From Salinispora oceanensis (GTDB lineage Bacteria; Actinomycetota; Actinomycetes; Mycobacteriales; Micromonosporaceae): a DNA stretch of 64,000 nucleotides. The stretch spans positions 4,611,424 through 4,675,423 of the forward strand of contig NZ_KB911579.1 in the NCBI RefSeq assembly GCF_000383575.1. The letters run 5' to 3'. Positions 9,064 through 17,495 of this stretch are shown in pieces; position 1 is the stretch's first letter; every line of letters starts with the position of its first letter. The translations under genes were made by a program, and so were the position numbers. The notes under the pieces are model-generated. The model saw nothing but the letters and a program-made list of their open reading frames with translations, was not told where the DNA came from and ran no database searches.

Positions 9064-9080
9064 ATCAGGAATCAAGAAGC
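9064..9080 (-). repeat. Right terminal inverted repeat, 17 bp
   Basis: ATCAGGAATCAAGAAGC, the reverse complement of 8675-8691. It lies 33 bases upstream of the ATG of the following VOC gene and may therefore influence its promoter. Confidence 0.7.
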
Positions 9081-9113
9081 ATCGGGGGCCCGTCGGCCGT
9101 TAGCGTAAGCGCT

Positions 9114-9524
9114 ATGAACATCACCATCCACTCGAGCTTTTTGCCGCACGATAATGCGGATGCGTCGGTCGCCTTCTACCGGGAAGTCCTGGGCTTCGAG
9201 ATTCGAAACGATGTCGGTTACGACGGGATGCGGTGGATCACGGTCGGCCCGGTCGGTCAGGCGCACACCTCGATCGTGCTCCAACCCCCGGCGGCTGACC
9301 CCGGGATCACGGATGACGAGCGGCGCACGATCGAGGAGATGATGGCGAAGGGCACATACGCCGGTGTTCTCCTCGCCGCCTCCAACCTTGACGAGGTGTT
9401 CGAGCGGGTGCAGGCCAGCGGGGCCGAGGTGGTGCAGGAGCCGATTGACCAGGACTACGGGGTCCGGGACTGCGCCTTCCGGGACCCGGCCGGCAACCTG
9501 ATCCGGATCCAACAGGCGGGTTGA
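9114..9524 (+). CDS. VOC (glyoxalase/dioxygenase-like) family protein
   Basis: 136 residues forming the two beta-alpha-beta-beta-beta repeats of the vicinal oxygen chelate fold. The first is SFLPHDNADASVAFYREVLGF and the second ends with AFRDPAGNLIRI. The latter position often carries the metal-binding Glu, but here it reads Arg (NLIRI), so the metal site may be altered or absent. Reaction unknown; relatives include glyoxalases, ring-cleavage dioxygenases and drug-binding resistance proteins. A second VOC gene and an AraC-type regulator follow on the same strand, a common actinobacterial trio. Confidence 0.85.
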   Translation: MNITIHSSFLPHDNADASVAFYREVLGFEIRNDVGYDGMRWITVGPVGQAHTSIVLQPPAADPGITDDERRTIEEMMAKGTYAGVLLAASNLDEVFERVQASGAEVVQEPIDQDYGVRDCAFRDPAGNLIRIQQAG

Positions 9525-9593
9525 GCTCCGCGCGGAAGCGCCATCTCCCTCGTGGATCGCACGCCCACTGATGCCAAGGAGGTCATCACCCGC

Positions 9594-10391
9594 ATGTTGC
9601 TGCCTGACATGATCACGCTCGGTGCAACCGACGTGCAAGCCGCACTCGCCTTTTACCAGTCCGTGTTCGCGCCAACCGTCGTTAGCCATCAGGACGAGCG
9701 AGTGGAGTTGGATCTGCACGGTGTGGCCCGGCTCGCCGTGTGCCCGGTTGCGGAGCTGGCGGCGCAGGCGCACGCGGAGCCCGCAGCGCCGAACTACCGC
9801 GGTTACGTCCTCAGCTATGTTGTCAGCCAGCCCGAGGAGGTGCGGAGCACCCTTGACGCTGCCGCCCGGCAGGGCGCGCACGTGCTCAAGCCTGCGAAGA
9901 AGGCCATGTTCGCCGGTTTCTCCGGCGCCTTCCAGGCTCCGGACGGTGCGGTATGGAAGCTGACGTCGGCGAAGGCGAAGCCGACCGGGCCGGCCCAGGA
10001 GACGCCGGTGCCGAATGAGGTCGGAATCCTCCTCGGCGTCGCTGCGACGAAGTCCGCCAAGTCTTTCTATGCCGCTCTGGGCATGACGGTTGACCGGGAC
10101 TACGGCAGCAAGTACATCGACTTCCAGCCAAGTCCGGCCGGCTGCCGGCTGGGCCTCATGGACGGAAAGGTCCTGGCCAAGGATGTCGGAACCAAGGAGG
10201 AGCACGCTGGCTTCCGGGCGGCGGCCTTCGAACGGATCGTGCCCTCGCCGGACGAGGCCGACTCCCTGCTGTCGGCAGTGACCGCTGCCGGCGGACGGGT
10301 CGTCGCCCCGGCCGCGAAGTCCGGGACGGGCGTCTACGCTGGCTACTTCACCGATCCGGACGGTTTTCTCTGGAAGGCGACTTCTGGGTAG
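9594..10391 (+). CDS. Two-domain VOC family protein
   Basis: 265 residues made of two VOC modules. The first starts MITLGATDVQAALAFYQSVF and ends AFQAPDGAVWKL. The second starts VGILLGVAATKSAKSFYAAL and ends FTDPDGFLWKA. This tandem form resembles glyoxalase-like hydrolases (the CFP32/Rv0577 type). The frame is open from a GTG at 9552, but the ATG at 9594 follows AAGGAGG (9575-9581) and begins at the conserved domain, so I prefer it. The ten-base gap is slightly long. Substrate unknown. It sits between another VOC gene and the AraC-type regulator. Confidence 0.8.
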   Translation: MLLPDMITLGATDVQAALAFYQSVFAPTVVSHQDERVELDLHGVARLAVCPVAELAAQAHAEPAAPNYRGYVLSYVVSQPEEVRSTLDAAARQGAHVLKPAKKAMFAGFSGAFQAPDGAVWKLTSAKAKPTGPAQETPVPNEVGILLGVAATKSAKSFYAALGMTVDRDYGSKYIDFQPSPAGCRLGLMDGKVLAKDVGTKEEHAGFRAAAFERIVPSPDEADSLLSAVTAAGGRVVAPAAKSGTGVYAGYFTDPDGFLWKATSG

Positions 10392-10506
10392 CGGTGGTGC
10401 CGATCCCGCGGCCCGACCACCGGGGCACTCGAGGCGGAATCGACCCCCTCGCCCCGGCGAGTCGGCGGCGAACGGCTGGACGGGGCCGTGGAGACGCTGC
10501 AGAATT

Positions 10507-10989
10507 GTGTACGTGCGTGCGCGGCAGCCGAACCCGGAGGGGAACGACGTCCGATTCCGCCTGCGCCATCTCGCGCGGCTTCGGCAGGTGCGGGACCGCA
10601 TCGACCGGGAGTACGCGCAGCCGCTGGACGTGCAGGCGTTAGCCCGCGGGGTGAACATGTCGGCCGGGCATCTCAGTCGTGAATTTCGCCTTGCCTACGG
10701 TGAGTCGCCGTACGCGTACCTGTTGACCCGGCGGGTGGAGCGGGCGATGGCGTTGCTGCGACGGGGCGACATGACCGTGACAGAGGTCTGTTTCGCGGTC
10801 GGGTCCTCCTCGCTGGGGACGTTCAGTACCCGGTTCACCGAACTGGTGGGGGTGCCCCCGAGCACGTACCGACGGATGGCGTCGGAGGCGATGGCGGGGA
10901 TGCCGTCGTGTGTGTCGAAGCAGGTGACGCGGCCGGTGCGGACGGTGCGGAGCCGACAGCTGGGGGCGGGGGAGCGGCAACCGGCCTGA
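10507..10989 (+). CDS. AraC-family transcriptional regulator
   Basis: 160 residues, almost only the DNA-binding module. The first helix-turn-helix is PLDVQALARGVNMSAGHLSREFR (about 38-60) and the second is TVTEVCFAVGSSSLGTFSTRF (about 92-112), ending VGVPPSTYRR. There is no sensor domain, only a 25-residue lead and a 40-residue basic tail. GTG at 10507 is the best start although no ribosome binding site stands out. It probably controls the two VOC genes just upstream on the same strand (inference from context). Confidence 0.85.
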   Translation: MYVRARQPNPEGNDVRFRLRHLARLRQVRDRIDREYAQPLDVQALARGVNMSAGHLSREFRLAYGESPYAYLLTRRVERAMALLRRGDMTVTEVCFAVGSSSLGTFSTRFTELVGVPPSTYRRMASEAMAGMPSCVSKQVTRPVRTVRSRQLGAGERQPA

Positions 10990-11145
10990 AACCGGGACGG
11001 CCCGAGCCCGGCTTGAGCGTTGCCGGAGCGCGGCCGGCCAGACTTCTGCCGGTATGTCCTGAACATGGCGGCGGAGGCACGCTGAGCTCTCGCTGCTTCT
11101 GGCCGGCGACGCCGGCGCAGTACTGGTGGTGCAGGGACTCTGTCG

Positions 11146-12609
11146 TCACCCGGACGCAGCGGACCGGTCGGGTGAGAAGAGATTGATCAGGGCTGCTATC
11201 AGTGCGATGGCGAAGAGCCCGATGATGACCAGCACCGGGACGCGGAAGGCGGTCAACCAGTCGCCGGTCCGGTCGAGGCTCGCGAAGAGGGCCGTGCCGA
11301 CGAGACCAACTCCCAGACCGCCACCGAGTGCCTGCCCGGCCTGGAGCATCCCGCCAGCGCTTCCGCCCTGGGTTTGTGGCACGGGAGTGAGGGCAACGGT
11401 CAGGTTCGGGGCGATCACCAGGCCGCCGGCCACCCCCGAGGTGATCAGCCCGCCGCCCAGCCCGACCAGAAGCAGCGGCAACGTGGCCGCGTGCGGGGAG
11501 TCCGGGTCGGGAAGAAAGACGTCGGCGACGAGCAGGGCGGTGAGCCCCACTGCCGCGAGGAGCAGGCCCGAAACCACCAACGGTTTGCCGAGCCGCCCCG
11601 CCTTGGACCCGGCGATCACCGCACTGATGGCGGCTCCCAGGGCCAGTGGGGTGAGCGCGATCCCGGTCACCAACTCGTCATGCCCGAGTCCGTGTTGGAG
11701 ATATTCCGACATCAGGTAGTAGATGCCGTCGTAGCCGGCGGTGTAGCAGATGGCGATGACGACTCCCGCCGAGAAGGAGCGGAACCGGAACAGCCTCATG
11801 TTGAACATCGGTTCACCGTGACGGGCGTATCGCGTCTCCCAGCGGACGAAACCAACCAGCACCGCCACCGCCGCGGCCAGGAGTGTCCAGGTCAACCAAC
11901 CCGGCATCTGCTCACCCTGGGTCAGCCACACCAAGCCCAGCCCGACCATCAGCAGGACGGCACCCACCAGGTCCATCCGCGGCCGCTCGGCCCGCTCCGC
12001 GACGGGGAGCAATCGCCATCCGAGAACCGCGATGACGATCCCGATCGGCACGTTGACCAGAAAGGCCCACCGCCAGCCCCACTCGGCACCGCCGACTGCG
12101 ATTAGCCCGCCGCCGAGTATCGGACCGATCAGCCGGGCGACGTTGATCCCGGCGGCGACCGCTCCGAAGGGAAGCCCCCGTTCCCGGGGGGAAAATATTC
12201 GCTGGATTGTCCCGAATACCTGGGCGAGTGCGAGCCCGATGCCCGCGCCCTGAACAAGTCGGGCGGCGATCAGCCACGCCTCGTGTGTGGCCAACGCCGC
12301 GGTGGCGCTCGCCACAACGAACGCCACCACGCCGGTTACGAAGATGTCGCGCCGGCCGTGTACGTCACCGAACCGGCCCGCGGGTACCAGCACCAGGCCG
12401 ATCGCCAGGTAGAACGCCGAGACCAGCCATTGCTGGGTACTCGAATCCAACTCGAGCGCGGTGCGGATCGTTGGCATCGCGATCACCATCAGGGCGATGT
12501 TGAGCCCGGCGATGAAGGTAATCAGCGTACTAACCGCCACCACCGGACCCCGTGGTACCGGACGACCCGATCCGGTCCGCGGCAATCCCCGCTGATTCTC
12601 CGTGGTCAC
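11146..12609 (-). CDS. MFS drug-type efflux transporter, DHA2 (14-TM) family
   Basis: 487 residues with about fourteen helices. Helix one is STLITFIAGLNIALMVIAMP, and motif A is GRFGDVHGRRDIFV at about residue 75-88. It belongs to the same superfamily as the pump at 3.6-5.2 kb but is not a close copy. The frame stays open upstream for another 127 codons of low-complexity sequence. I place the start at GTG 12609, giving the normal length for this family. It is transcribed away from the HAD hydrolase gene. Substrate unknown. Confidence 0.85.
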   Translation of the reverse strand: MTTENQRGLPRTGSGRPVPRGPVVAVSTLITFIAGLNIALMVIAMPTIRTALELDSSTQQWLVSAFYLAIGLVLVPAGRFGDVHGRRDIFVTGVVAFVVASATAALATHEAWLIAARLVQGAGIGLALAQVFGTIQRIFSPRERGLPFGAVAAGINVARLIGPILGGGLIAVGGAEWGWRWAFLVNVPIGIVIAVLGWRLLPVAERAERPRMDLVGAVLLMVGLGLVWLTQGEQMPGWLTWTLLAAAVAVLVGFVRWETRYARHGEPMFNMRLFRFRSFSAGVVIAICYTAGYDGIYYLMSEYLQHGLGHDELVTGIALTPLALGAAISAVIAGSKAGRLGKPLVVSGLLLAAVGLTALLVADVFLPDPDSPHAATLPLLLVGLGGGLITSGVAGGLVIAPNLTVALTPVPQTQGGSAGGMLQAGQALGGGLGVGLVGTALFASLDRTGDWLTAFRVPVLVIIGLFAIALIAALINLFSPDRSAASG

Positions 12610-12866
12610 GGCAGGGCTACCCGAAGAGCTGAGCGAAGGGTCATGTACGCAATAACGATCCGGGGCGCAGCTTGGCGGCACCGGAAGGAAGCTCCTGACG
12701 GTGTCAACGCACCGGTGCTGGCGCGTGGTCGATTGCTTCGCCGCCGAAGGCGGTGCGCCCGGCCCGCCCGGCCAGCGGCGAATGTCACTGGTCCGCAGGA
12801 TCGGTGTTGCGGCGGGGTCAGCGGCTGGCAGCATCGGTGGTACTGCGAACCCGGAGGAGGCCCACC
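12610..12866. promoter_or_regulatory. Divergent control region between MFS and HAD genes
   Basis: 257 bases separating two divergent genes, which should contain both promoters. At its right end GGAGGAGG (12853-12860) is an ideal ribosome binding site six bases before a CTG codon at 12867. No operator palindrome is clear. Confidence 0.4.
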
Positions 12867-13559
12867 CTGAGCGCCCAACATCCTGCCGCCGTCCTCTTCG
12901 ACATGGACGGCACCCTGGTGGACAGCGAGAAGCTGTGGGACATCGCGCTACACGAGCTGGCAGCCACCTACGGTGGCGTGCTCTCCGCAACCACCCGCCA
13001 GGCCATGATCGGAACGAGCATGGTGGCCTCGATGCAACTCCTCCACGAAGACCTGGGCCAGCCGGAACGCGACCTGCAGGCCAGTGCCGCGTGGATCAAC
13101 GCCCGGATCCTGGAGTTGTTCCGCGACGGGCTGCAATGGCGGCCGGGCGCGTTGACCCTGCTGCGCGCCGTCCGTGCCGCGCGGATCCCGACGGCCCTGG
13201 TCACCTCCAGCGCTCGGGCGTTGGTGGAGGTTGCCCTCGACACCCTGGGGCGGAACAGCTTCGACGCGGTGGTGTGCGGGGATGAGGTGGATGCGGCGAA
13301 ACCGCACCCGATGCCCTACCTGACCGCGGCCCGGCTGCTCGGTGTGCCGATCGGCCGCTGCGTGGCGATCGAGGACTCCCCGACCGGGGTGGCGAGTGCC
13401 CTCGCCGCGGGGGCGGCGGTCCTCGCGGTCCCGGCGGAGGTACCAGTAGAGCCCTGCGCCGACGTGCACCAACTGGCGAGTCTGGCCGCGGCAGACCTGG
13501 AGCTCCTCGCGGCGCTGCTTGGGGACCGCTTGCCGGACGCCGCATTCGGCGCTCGGTAG
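12867..13559 (+). CDS. HAD-superfamily hydrolase, phosphoglycolate/sugar-phosphate phosphatase-like
   Basis: About 230 residues. Motif I is FDMDGTLVD (both catalytic Asp present), motif II ALVTSS, motif III the Lys in AAKPHP, and motif IV IEDSPTGVASA. The helical cap lies between motif I and II, as in beta-phosphoglucomutase-like phosphatases. The start is unusual. The first in-frame ATG lies inside motif I and would remove the nucleophile. GGAGGAGG ends six bases before CTG 12867, which would give an N-terminus of SAQHPAAVLFDMDG. The alternative GTG at 12837 has no ribosome binding site. The substrate is not determined. The gene ends before a strong hairpin. Confidence 0.85.
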   Translation: MSAQHPAAVLFDMDGTLVDSEKLWDIALHELAATYGGVLSATTRQAMIGTSMVASMQLLHEDLGQPERDLQASAAWINARILELFRDGLQWRPGALTLLRAVRAARIPTALVTSSARALVEVALDTLGRNSFDAVVCGDEVDAAKPHPMPYLTAARLLGVPIGRCVAIEDSPTGVASALAAGAAVLAVPAEVPVEPCADVHQLASLAAADLELLAALLGDRLPDAAFGAR

Positions 13560-13594
13560 CGCGCGGCAGCTCCGGCGACCTGCCCCCAGCGTGC

Positions 13595-13623
13595 GGAAGG
13601 GCCCCGGTGCTCGGGGCCCTTCC
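13595..13623. terminator. Bidirectional hairpin between HAD and FtsX-type genes
   Basis: GGAAGGGCCCCG (13595-13606) pairs perfectly with 13612-13623 around a five-base loop, a 12-bp stem. It separates the plus-strand HAD gene (ends 13559) from the minus-strand permease gene (ends 13632). Confidence 0.8.
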
Positions 13624-13631
13624 GAGCTGGA

Positions 13632-16181
13632 TCAGTCGTGGGCGATAGCGCCCAGGACATCAATGCGCGCGGCGCGGACCGCGGGAATCACCGCGGCGAG
13701 GACTCCGACGAGCGCGCCGAGGCCGACCATCGTCCCCATGTCCGCCCAGGGGAACACCAGGTCGGTGATTCCCTCGTCGTGCAGCGCCTCAACGACGGCC
13801 GCACCGAGGCCGGCGCCGACGGCGATGCCGAGCAGCGCACCGAAGACCGAGATCACCACCGCCTCCACAGTGATCATGCCCATGGTCTGCGCCCGGCCGA
13901 GGCCAACCGCACGGAGTAGCCCGAGCTCCCGGGTACGTTCGAGCACCGACAGGGCCAGGGTGTTGATGATGCCGAGCACCGCGATCACGATGGCCAACAG
14001 CAGCAGGATCTGGATCATTCGCAACAGGCCGTCGAGCGGTTCGGTCTGCTGCTCGATGAACGCTTTCCGGTCGGCCACCGACACCTCCGGGCTGTCCGCC
14101 AGGAGCGTCTCCACCCGGGGCAGCACGTCAGCGGCCTGGGCGCCGGGCGTGAGCTGGATGAAGCCCATCATCGGCTGGGGGATGGTGAAGCCCTGCGCCG
14201 CGGTGGCCGGCAAAGTGACCGGATCGAGGAAATCACCGGCTTCGTAGATCCCGCTGACGGTGTAGGTCTTCGCCTCGGCGCGGGCCAACTGCACCGGCAC
14301 GGTGGAGCCGACGGAGAGTCCGCGCGAGGTCGCCACATCCGAGCTGACCAGCATCTGGTCCGGCCCGAGTCGGCTGATGTCCCCGGCGGTGGCCCGCGCA
14401 CCGAAGATCTGCGTCAGCGTCGACACGTCGCTGTTGGCGCCCACCCAGGTGCGCTCGTCGCCGACCTGGGCCAGATCGCCGTATGCTCCGCCGACCAGCG
14501 CCACCCCGGGCAGCGCCGCGGTCTTCTCCAGCACCGCCGGGTCGAAGGTCGGCGGTCGGGACCCGGTCTGCGCACCGGAGATCACCAACTCGGCCTTGAT
14601 CTTGTCCTCGGCCAGGCCGCTGATGCTGCTCTTGGCGGAATCCAGAATGACGGTGACTCCGGTGACCAGGGCGATGCCGACCATCAGCGCGGCCGCCGTG
14701 ATCGCCGTACGACGCGGGTTTCGTCCGGAGTTGAGCCGGCCCAGCTTGCCCGGCATCCACCAGGAGAAGAGCCCGCCGAGTAGGCCGACCACCGGTCGGC
14801 TGATCATCGGGGTCAACAGCGCCACCCCGATGAAGGCGAAGAGCACGCCGCCGAGGATGGTGATCAGGGTGTTGTCGCCGGCGTGCCCGCCGAGGCCCAG
14901 GAAGAGCAGCGTGGCGCCGGTCGAGGTCACTGCCGCTCCCGTCACCGTGACCTTGGTCAGCGGCCGGTCCGGCATCGCGACATCCTGCATCGCCGCGATC
15001 GGCGGGATCCGGGACGCCCGCAGCGCGGGCAGCAGCGCCGCCACCACCGTGATGATCAGGCCGACCCCGAACGCCCCGATAACCGCCGCCGGGGGTACGG
15101 CGATTCCCGCCAGGTCCAGCCCGCCGGAGAGGTTGCCGAACAGGTACGCCAACAGCGCGCCGATACCGACGCCGGCGCCGAGGCCGAGCACGGAGGCGAG
15201 CAGGCCGACCGCCACCGCCTCCAGCACCACCGAGCCGATGATCTGGCGGCGGCCCGCCCCGACGGCGCGCATCAGCGCCAACTCGCGGGTGCGCTGCGCC
15301 ACGATGATCGAAAACGTGTTGAGGATCAGGAACGTGCCCACCAGTAGTGCCACCGCGGCGAAGCCGAGCAGGATTCGGTTGAAGAAGGACAAGCCCTCTT
15401 TCAGCGTCGCCGCGGAGTCCGCGGAGAGTTCGGCACCGGTCTTCACCTCGAAGTCGGCCCCGAGCACGGCGGCGATGTCGTCGCGCAGCCGATCGTTGGC
15501 GACGCCGGCTGCGGCGCTGACCGTGACGTTCGTGAAGGCGTCGCCCTGGCCGAGCATCAACTGCTGCGCTACCGGAGTGGTGAACATGACCTCGTTGACG
15601 CCACCGAGGGAGTCGCGGCCGCCGCTGTAGCCGAAGACCCCGACGATGGTGAACTCCTGCTTCGGCTCGAGCGTGAGCACGCCCACTCGATCGCCGACGG
15701 CGACCCGGCCGGCCTTGGCCAGCCCGGCATTGACCAGGATCTCGTCGTCCGCCTGCGGCTCCCGGCCCTCGCGCAGCTGGACGAGGTCGCTTGTGCCGAC
15801 CCAGTTCGCACCGATTTGGGGCGGCCCGAAGGAGGTGACCACCTTGCCATTGCTGCCGATCAGGCGCGCGCCGTCGGCGGCCACGATGCCGGTGGCGTCG
15901 GCCACCCCGGCAACGTTCCGGATCCGCTCCACCGTCTCGGCTGGCACCGGCATTGCCACCGCGTCGCCCTCGAAGTCGCCCACCTCCATCCTCGGCTTCG
16001 CGGAGACGTTGACGTCCACCCCTTCGTACGCGTCGGCGAAGACGGCGTCGAAGGAACGGCCGAGGGTATCGGTGAGCACGAACGCGCCCGAGACGAACAT
16101 GACGCCGAGTACCACCGCCAACCCGGACAGGATCAGCCGGAGCTTGCGTGCCAGCAGGCTCTTGAGGGTCGCCCGGAACAT
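13632..16181 (-). CDS. MacB/FtsX-type ABC transporter permease
   Basis: 849 residues. An N-terminal helix (about 15-37) is followed by a large extracytoplasmic MacB-periplasmic-core-like domain. Next come an FtsX domain with three helices (about 270-400), a central pair of helices, a second extracytoplasmic domain and a final FtsX domain (about 725-849) containing TRELGLLRAVG. The same phrase occurs in the first FtsX domain (RELALMRAVGAG), showing the internal duplication. Its ATG overlaps the stop of the ATPase gene by one base. Such systems move lipoproteins, peptides or antimicrobials, or act as mechanical signalling devices rather than classical pumps. The cargo is unknown. Confidence 0.9.
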   Translation of the reverse strand: MFRATLKSLLARKLRLILSGLAVVLGVMFVSGAFVLTDTLGRSFDAVFADAYEGVDVNVSAKPRMEVGDFEGDAVAMPVPAETVERIRNVAGVADATGIVAADGARLIGSNGKVVTSFGPPQIGANWVGTSDLVQLREGREPQADDEILVNAGLAKAGRVAVGDRVGVLTLEPKQEFTIVGVFGYSGGRDSLGGVNEVMFTTPVAQQLMLGQGDAFTNVTVSAAAGVANDRLRDDIAAVLGADFEVKTGAELSADSAATLKEGLSFFNRILLGFAAVALLVGTFLILNTFSIIVAQRTRELALMRAVGAGRRQIIGSVVLEAVAVGLLASVLGLGAGVGIGALLAYLFGNLSGGLDLAGIAVPPAAVIGAFGVGLIITVVAALLPALRASRIPPIAAMQDVAMPDRPLTKVTVTGAAVTSTGATLLFLGLGGHAGDNTLITILGGVLFAFIGVALLTPMISRPVVGLLGGLFSWWMPGKLGRLNSGRNPRRTAITAAALMVGIALVTGVTVILDSAKSSISGLAEDKIKAELVISGAQTGSRPPTFDPAVLEKTAALPGVALVGGAYGDLAQVGDERTWVGANSDVSTLTQIFGARATAGDISRLGPDQMLVSSDVATSRGLSVGSTVPVQLARAEAKTYTVSGIYEAGDFLDPVTLPATAAQGFTIPQPMMGFIQLTPGAQAADVLPRVETLLADSPEVSVADRKAFIEQQTEPLDGLLRMIQILLLLAIVIAVLGIINTLALSVLERTRELGLLRAVGLGRAQTMGMITVEAVVISVFGALLGIAVGAGLGAAVVEALHDEGITDLVFPWADMGTMVGLGALVGVLAAVIPAVRAARIDVLGAIAHD

Positions 16182-16948
16182 CAGTCGCCCACCTCGACCT
16201 GGGTGTCGAGCTTCTTCATCGTGTCCAGCACGGTCTCCGCCGTCGGCTCGATCAGCTCGGAGACGATCTGTCCGTCGGCGAGGAAGACCACCCGGTCGGC
16301 GTAGGCGGCGGCGGTCGGATCATGGGTGACCATGACGATGGTCTGCCCGTGCTCCCGTACCGAGTTACGGAGGAACTTCAGCACCTCTGCGCCGGCCCGG
16401 GAGTCGAGGTTGCCGGTCGGCTCATCTGCGAAGATCACCTGTGGGCGGCTGACCAGTGCCCGCGCGCACGCCACCCGCTGCTGCTGCCCACCAGAGAGCT
16501 GCGCCGGCCGGTGATCCAGCCGATCCCGCAGGCCGACGGTCTCGATCACCGTGTCGAACCAGGCTTGGTCCGGCTTGCGCCCAGCGATCGACAGCGGCAG
16601 CAGGATGTTCTCCTTTGCGGTCAACGTCGGCAGCAGGTTGAACTGTTGGAAGATGAATCCGACCTGCTCGCGGCGCAGCTTCGTCAGACCGGCATCCCCC
16701 AGGCCGGTGACCGTGGTCTCGCCGATCGAGACCGTGCCCCGGGTCACGGAGTCCAGCCCGGCGAGGCAGTGCATCAACGTTGACTTGCCCGACCCGGATG
16801 GACCCATGATCGCGGTGAATCGGCTCTGCTCGAACTCACAGCTGACCCCGCGAAGCGCGATCACCTGTGCCTCCCCGCTGCCGTACACCTTCCACACCTC
16901 GCTCGCGCGGGCCGCGGCCTGCGCCTGACGGCCTACCGTCGCGGTCAC
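16181..16948 (-). CDS. ABC transporter ATP-binding protein, LolD/MacB type
   Basis: 255 residues. Walker A GPSGSGKS is at 49-56, the Q-loop in FIFQQFNLLPTL, the signature LSGGQQQR and Walker B VIFADEP followed by TGNLDS, the hallmark of the MacB/LolD/FtsE subfamily. GTG 16948 is preceded by GAGGGAGAAGAC and gives a normal length; the longer upstream frame is low-complexity. It is translationally coupled (TGATG) to the FtsX-type permease that follows. Confidence 0.9.
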   Translation of the reverse strand: MTATVGRQAQAAARASEVWKVYGSGEAQVIALRGVSCEFEQSRFTAIMGPSGSGKSTLMHCLAGLDSVTRGTVSIGETTVTGLGDAGLTKLRREQVGFIFQQFNLLPTLTAKENILLPLSIAGRKPDQAWFDTVIETVGLRDRLDHRPAQLSGGQQQRVACARALVSRPQVIFADEPTGNLDSRAGAEVLKFLRNSVREHGQTIVMVTHDPTAAAYADRVVFLADGQIVSELIEPTAETVLDTMKKLDTQVEVGD

Positions 16949-17256
16949 GTCTTCTCCCTCTCGTCGTTCGGTCCGCGCCGTCCCCCTCGGCCGGCGCGGC
17001 AATCCCATCATGGGTGTTCCCCGGCCCGTATCCCTCCGACTTGGGGCGGAGCCGCGGCGGACTTTGTGCTGCGGGTACCCCCGAACGCCACTCAGGGTTG
17101 CCCCTGAGCGCTCGCTGGGTTCGAGCCGGGTCCCGAACTCCTCGGGACCGACCCAGCACGGTGATGTCCAGCGATGGTCAACCCCGTTGCCCGCTGTTGG
17201 TCACGGTAGGTGAGCGGGACAACCCCCCGGCGAAGGGCGGGCAGTCCGGGACCGGA
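16949..17256. other. Gene-free region between ABC operon and response-regulator remnant
   Basis: About 300 bases. It should contain the promoter of the ABC transporter operon, which is transcribed leftward. No conserved frame or clear hairpin was recognised. Frames are proline- and arginine-rich. Confidence 0.4.
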
Positions 17257-17495
17257 TCAGCCCGGAGTCGGACGCCAGCACCACCGCCCGTGGTCGCGGA
17301 GCCGGAGCTTGGTCAGGACATGACCGACGTGCCGGCACCCTGGCCTCGCTGACCGACATGCCGGGGCGATCTCCGCGTTGGACCGGCCCCGGACGACCTG
17401 GGCCAGCAGCCGGTTCGCAACAGTGGCTGGCCGGCGACGACCAAGATCCGCACCGGCCGCCGCTGCGGGCTGGTGCCCGCGTGGTGCCCACTCAC
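17257..17495 (-). pseudogene. Remnant of a LuxR-type (NarL family) response regulator
   Basis: From a GTG at 17495 the minus strand reads ...RRPVRILVVAGQPLLRTG, the start of a receiver domain. Normal members have acidic residues (VDDQ) where this has VAGQ. Within a few residues the matching sequence shifts to another frame. It continues there with VVRGRSNAEIA, then HVGHVLTKLRLRD, the helix-turn-helix of the LuxR output domain. About 130 residues of receiver and linker are missing and the frame is broken, so this is a pseudogene. The GTG overlaps the TGA of the RecB-like nuclease gene by four bases, as if once translationally coupled. Confidence 0.7.

Larger units (their letters stand above)
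8675..9080. mobile_element. Candidate MITE: 406 bp bounded by 17-bp perfect inverted repeats
   Basis: The left end GCTTCTTGATTCCTGAT (8675-8691) is exactly the reverse complement of the right end at 9064-9080. The 372 bases between them have no transposase-like frame. Size and structure fit a miniature inverted-repeat transposable element moved by a transposase elsewhere. No direct target repeat is obvious outside the ends, so a very large hairpin or a decayed insertion sequence remains possible. A 17-base perfect match at this spacing is very unlikely by chance. Confidence 0.5.
8415..9113. other. 700-base gene-free region containing a MITE-like element
   Basis: No gene can be supported. Long frames on both strands are rich in Arg, Pro and Ser. 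The region upstream of the ATPase (8415-8674) should hold its promoter. The remainder is occupied by the inverted-repeat element described separately, whose right end stops 33 bases before the next gene. Confidence 0.5.

Noticed and set aside
8647..9108. Frames of 142 codons on each strand inside the inverted-repeat element
   Set aside because: Neither shows transposase motifs or good coding bias; both just span a GC-rich block.
9072..10658. A 528-codon minus-strand open frame opposite the VOC genes
   Set aside because: Antisense to two clear VOC proteins; no family features.
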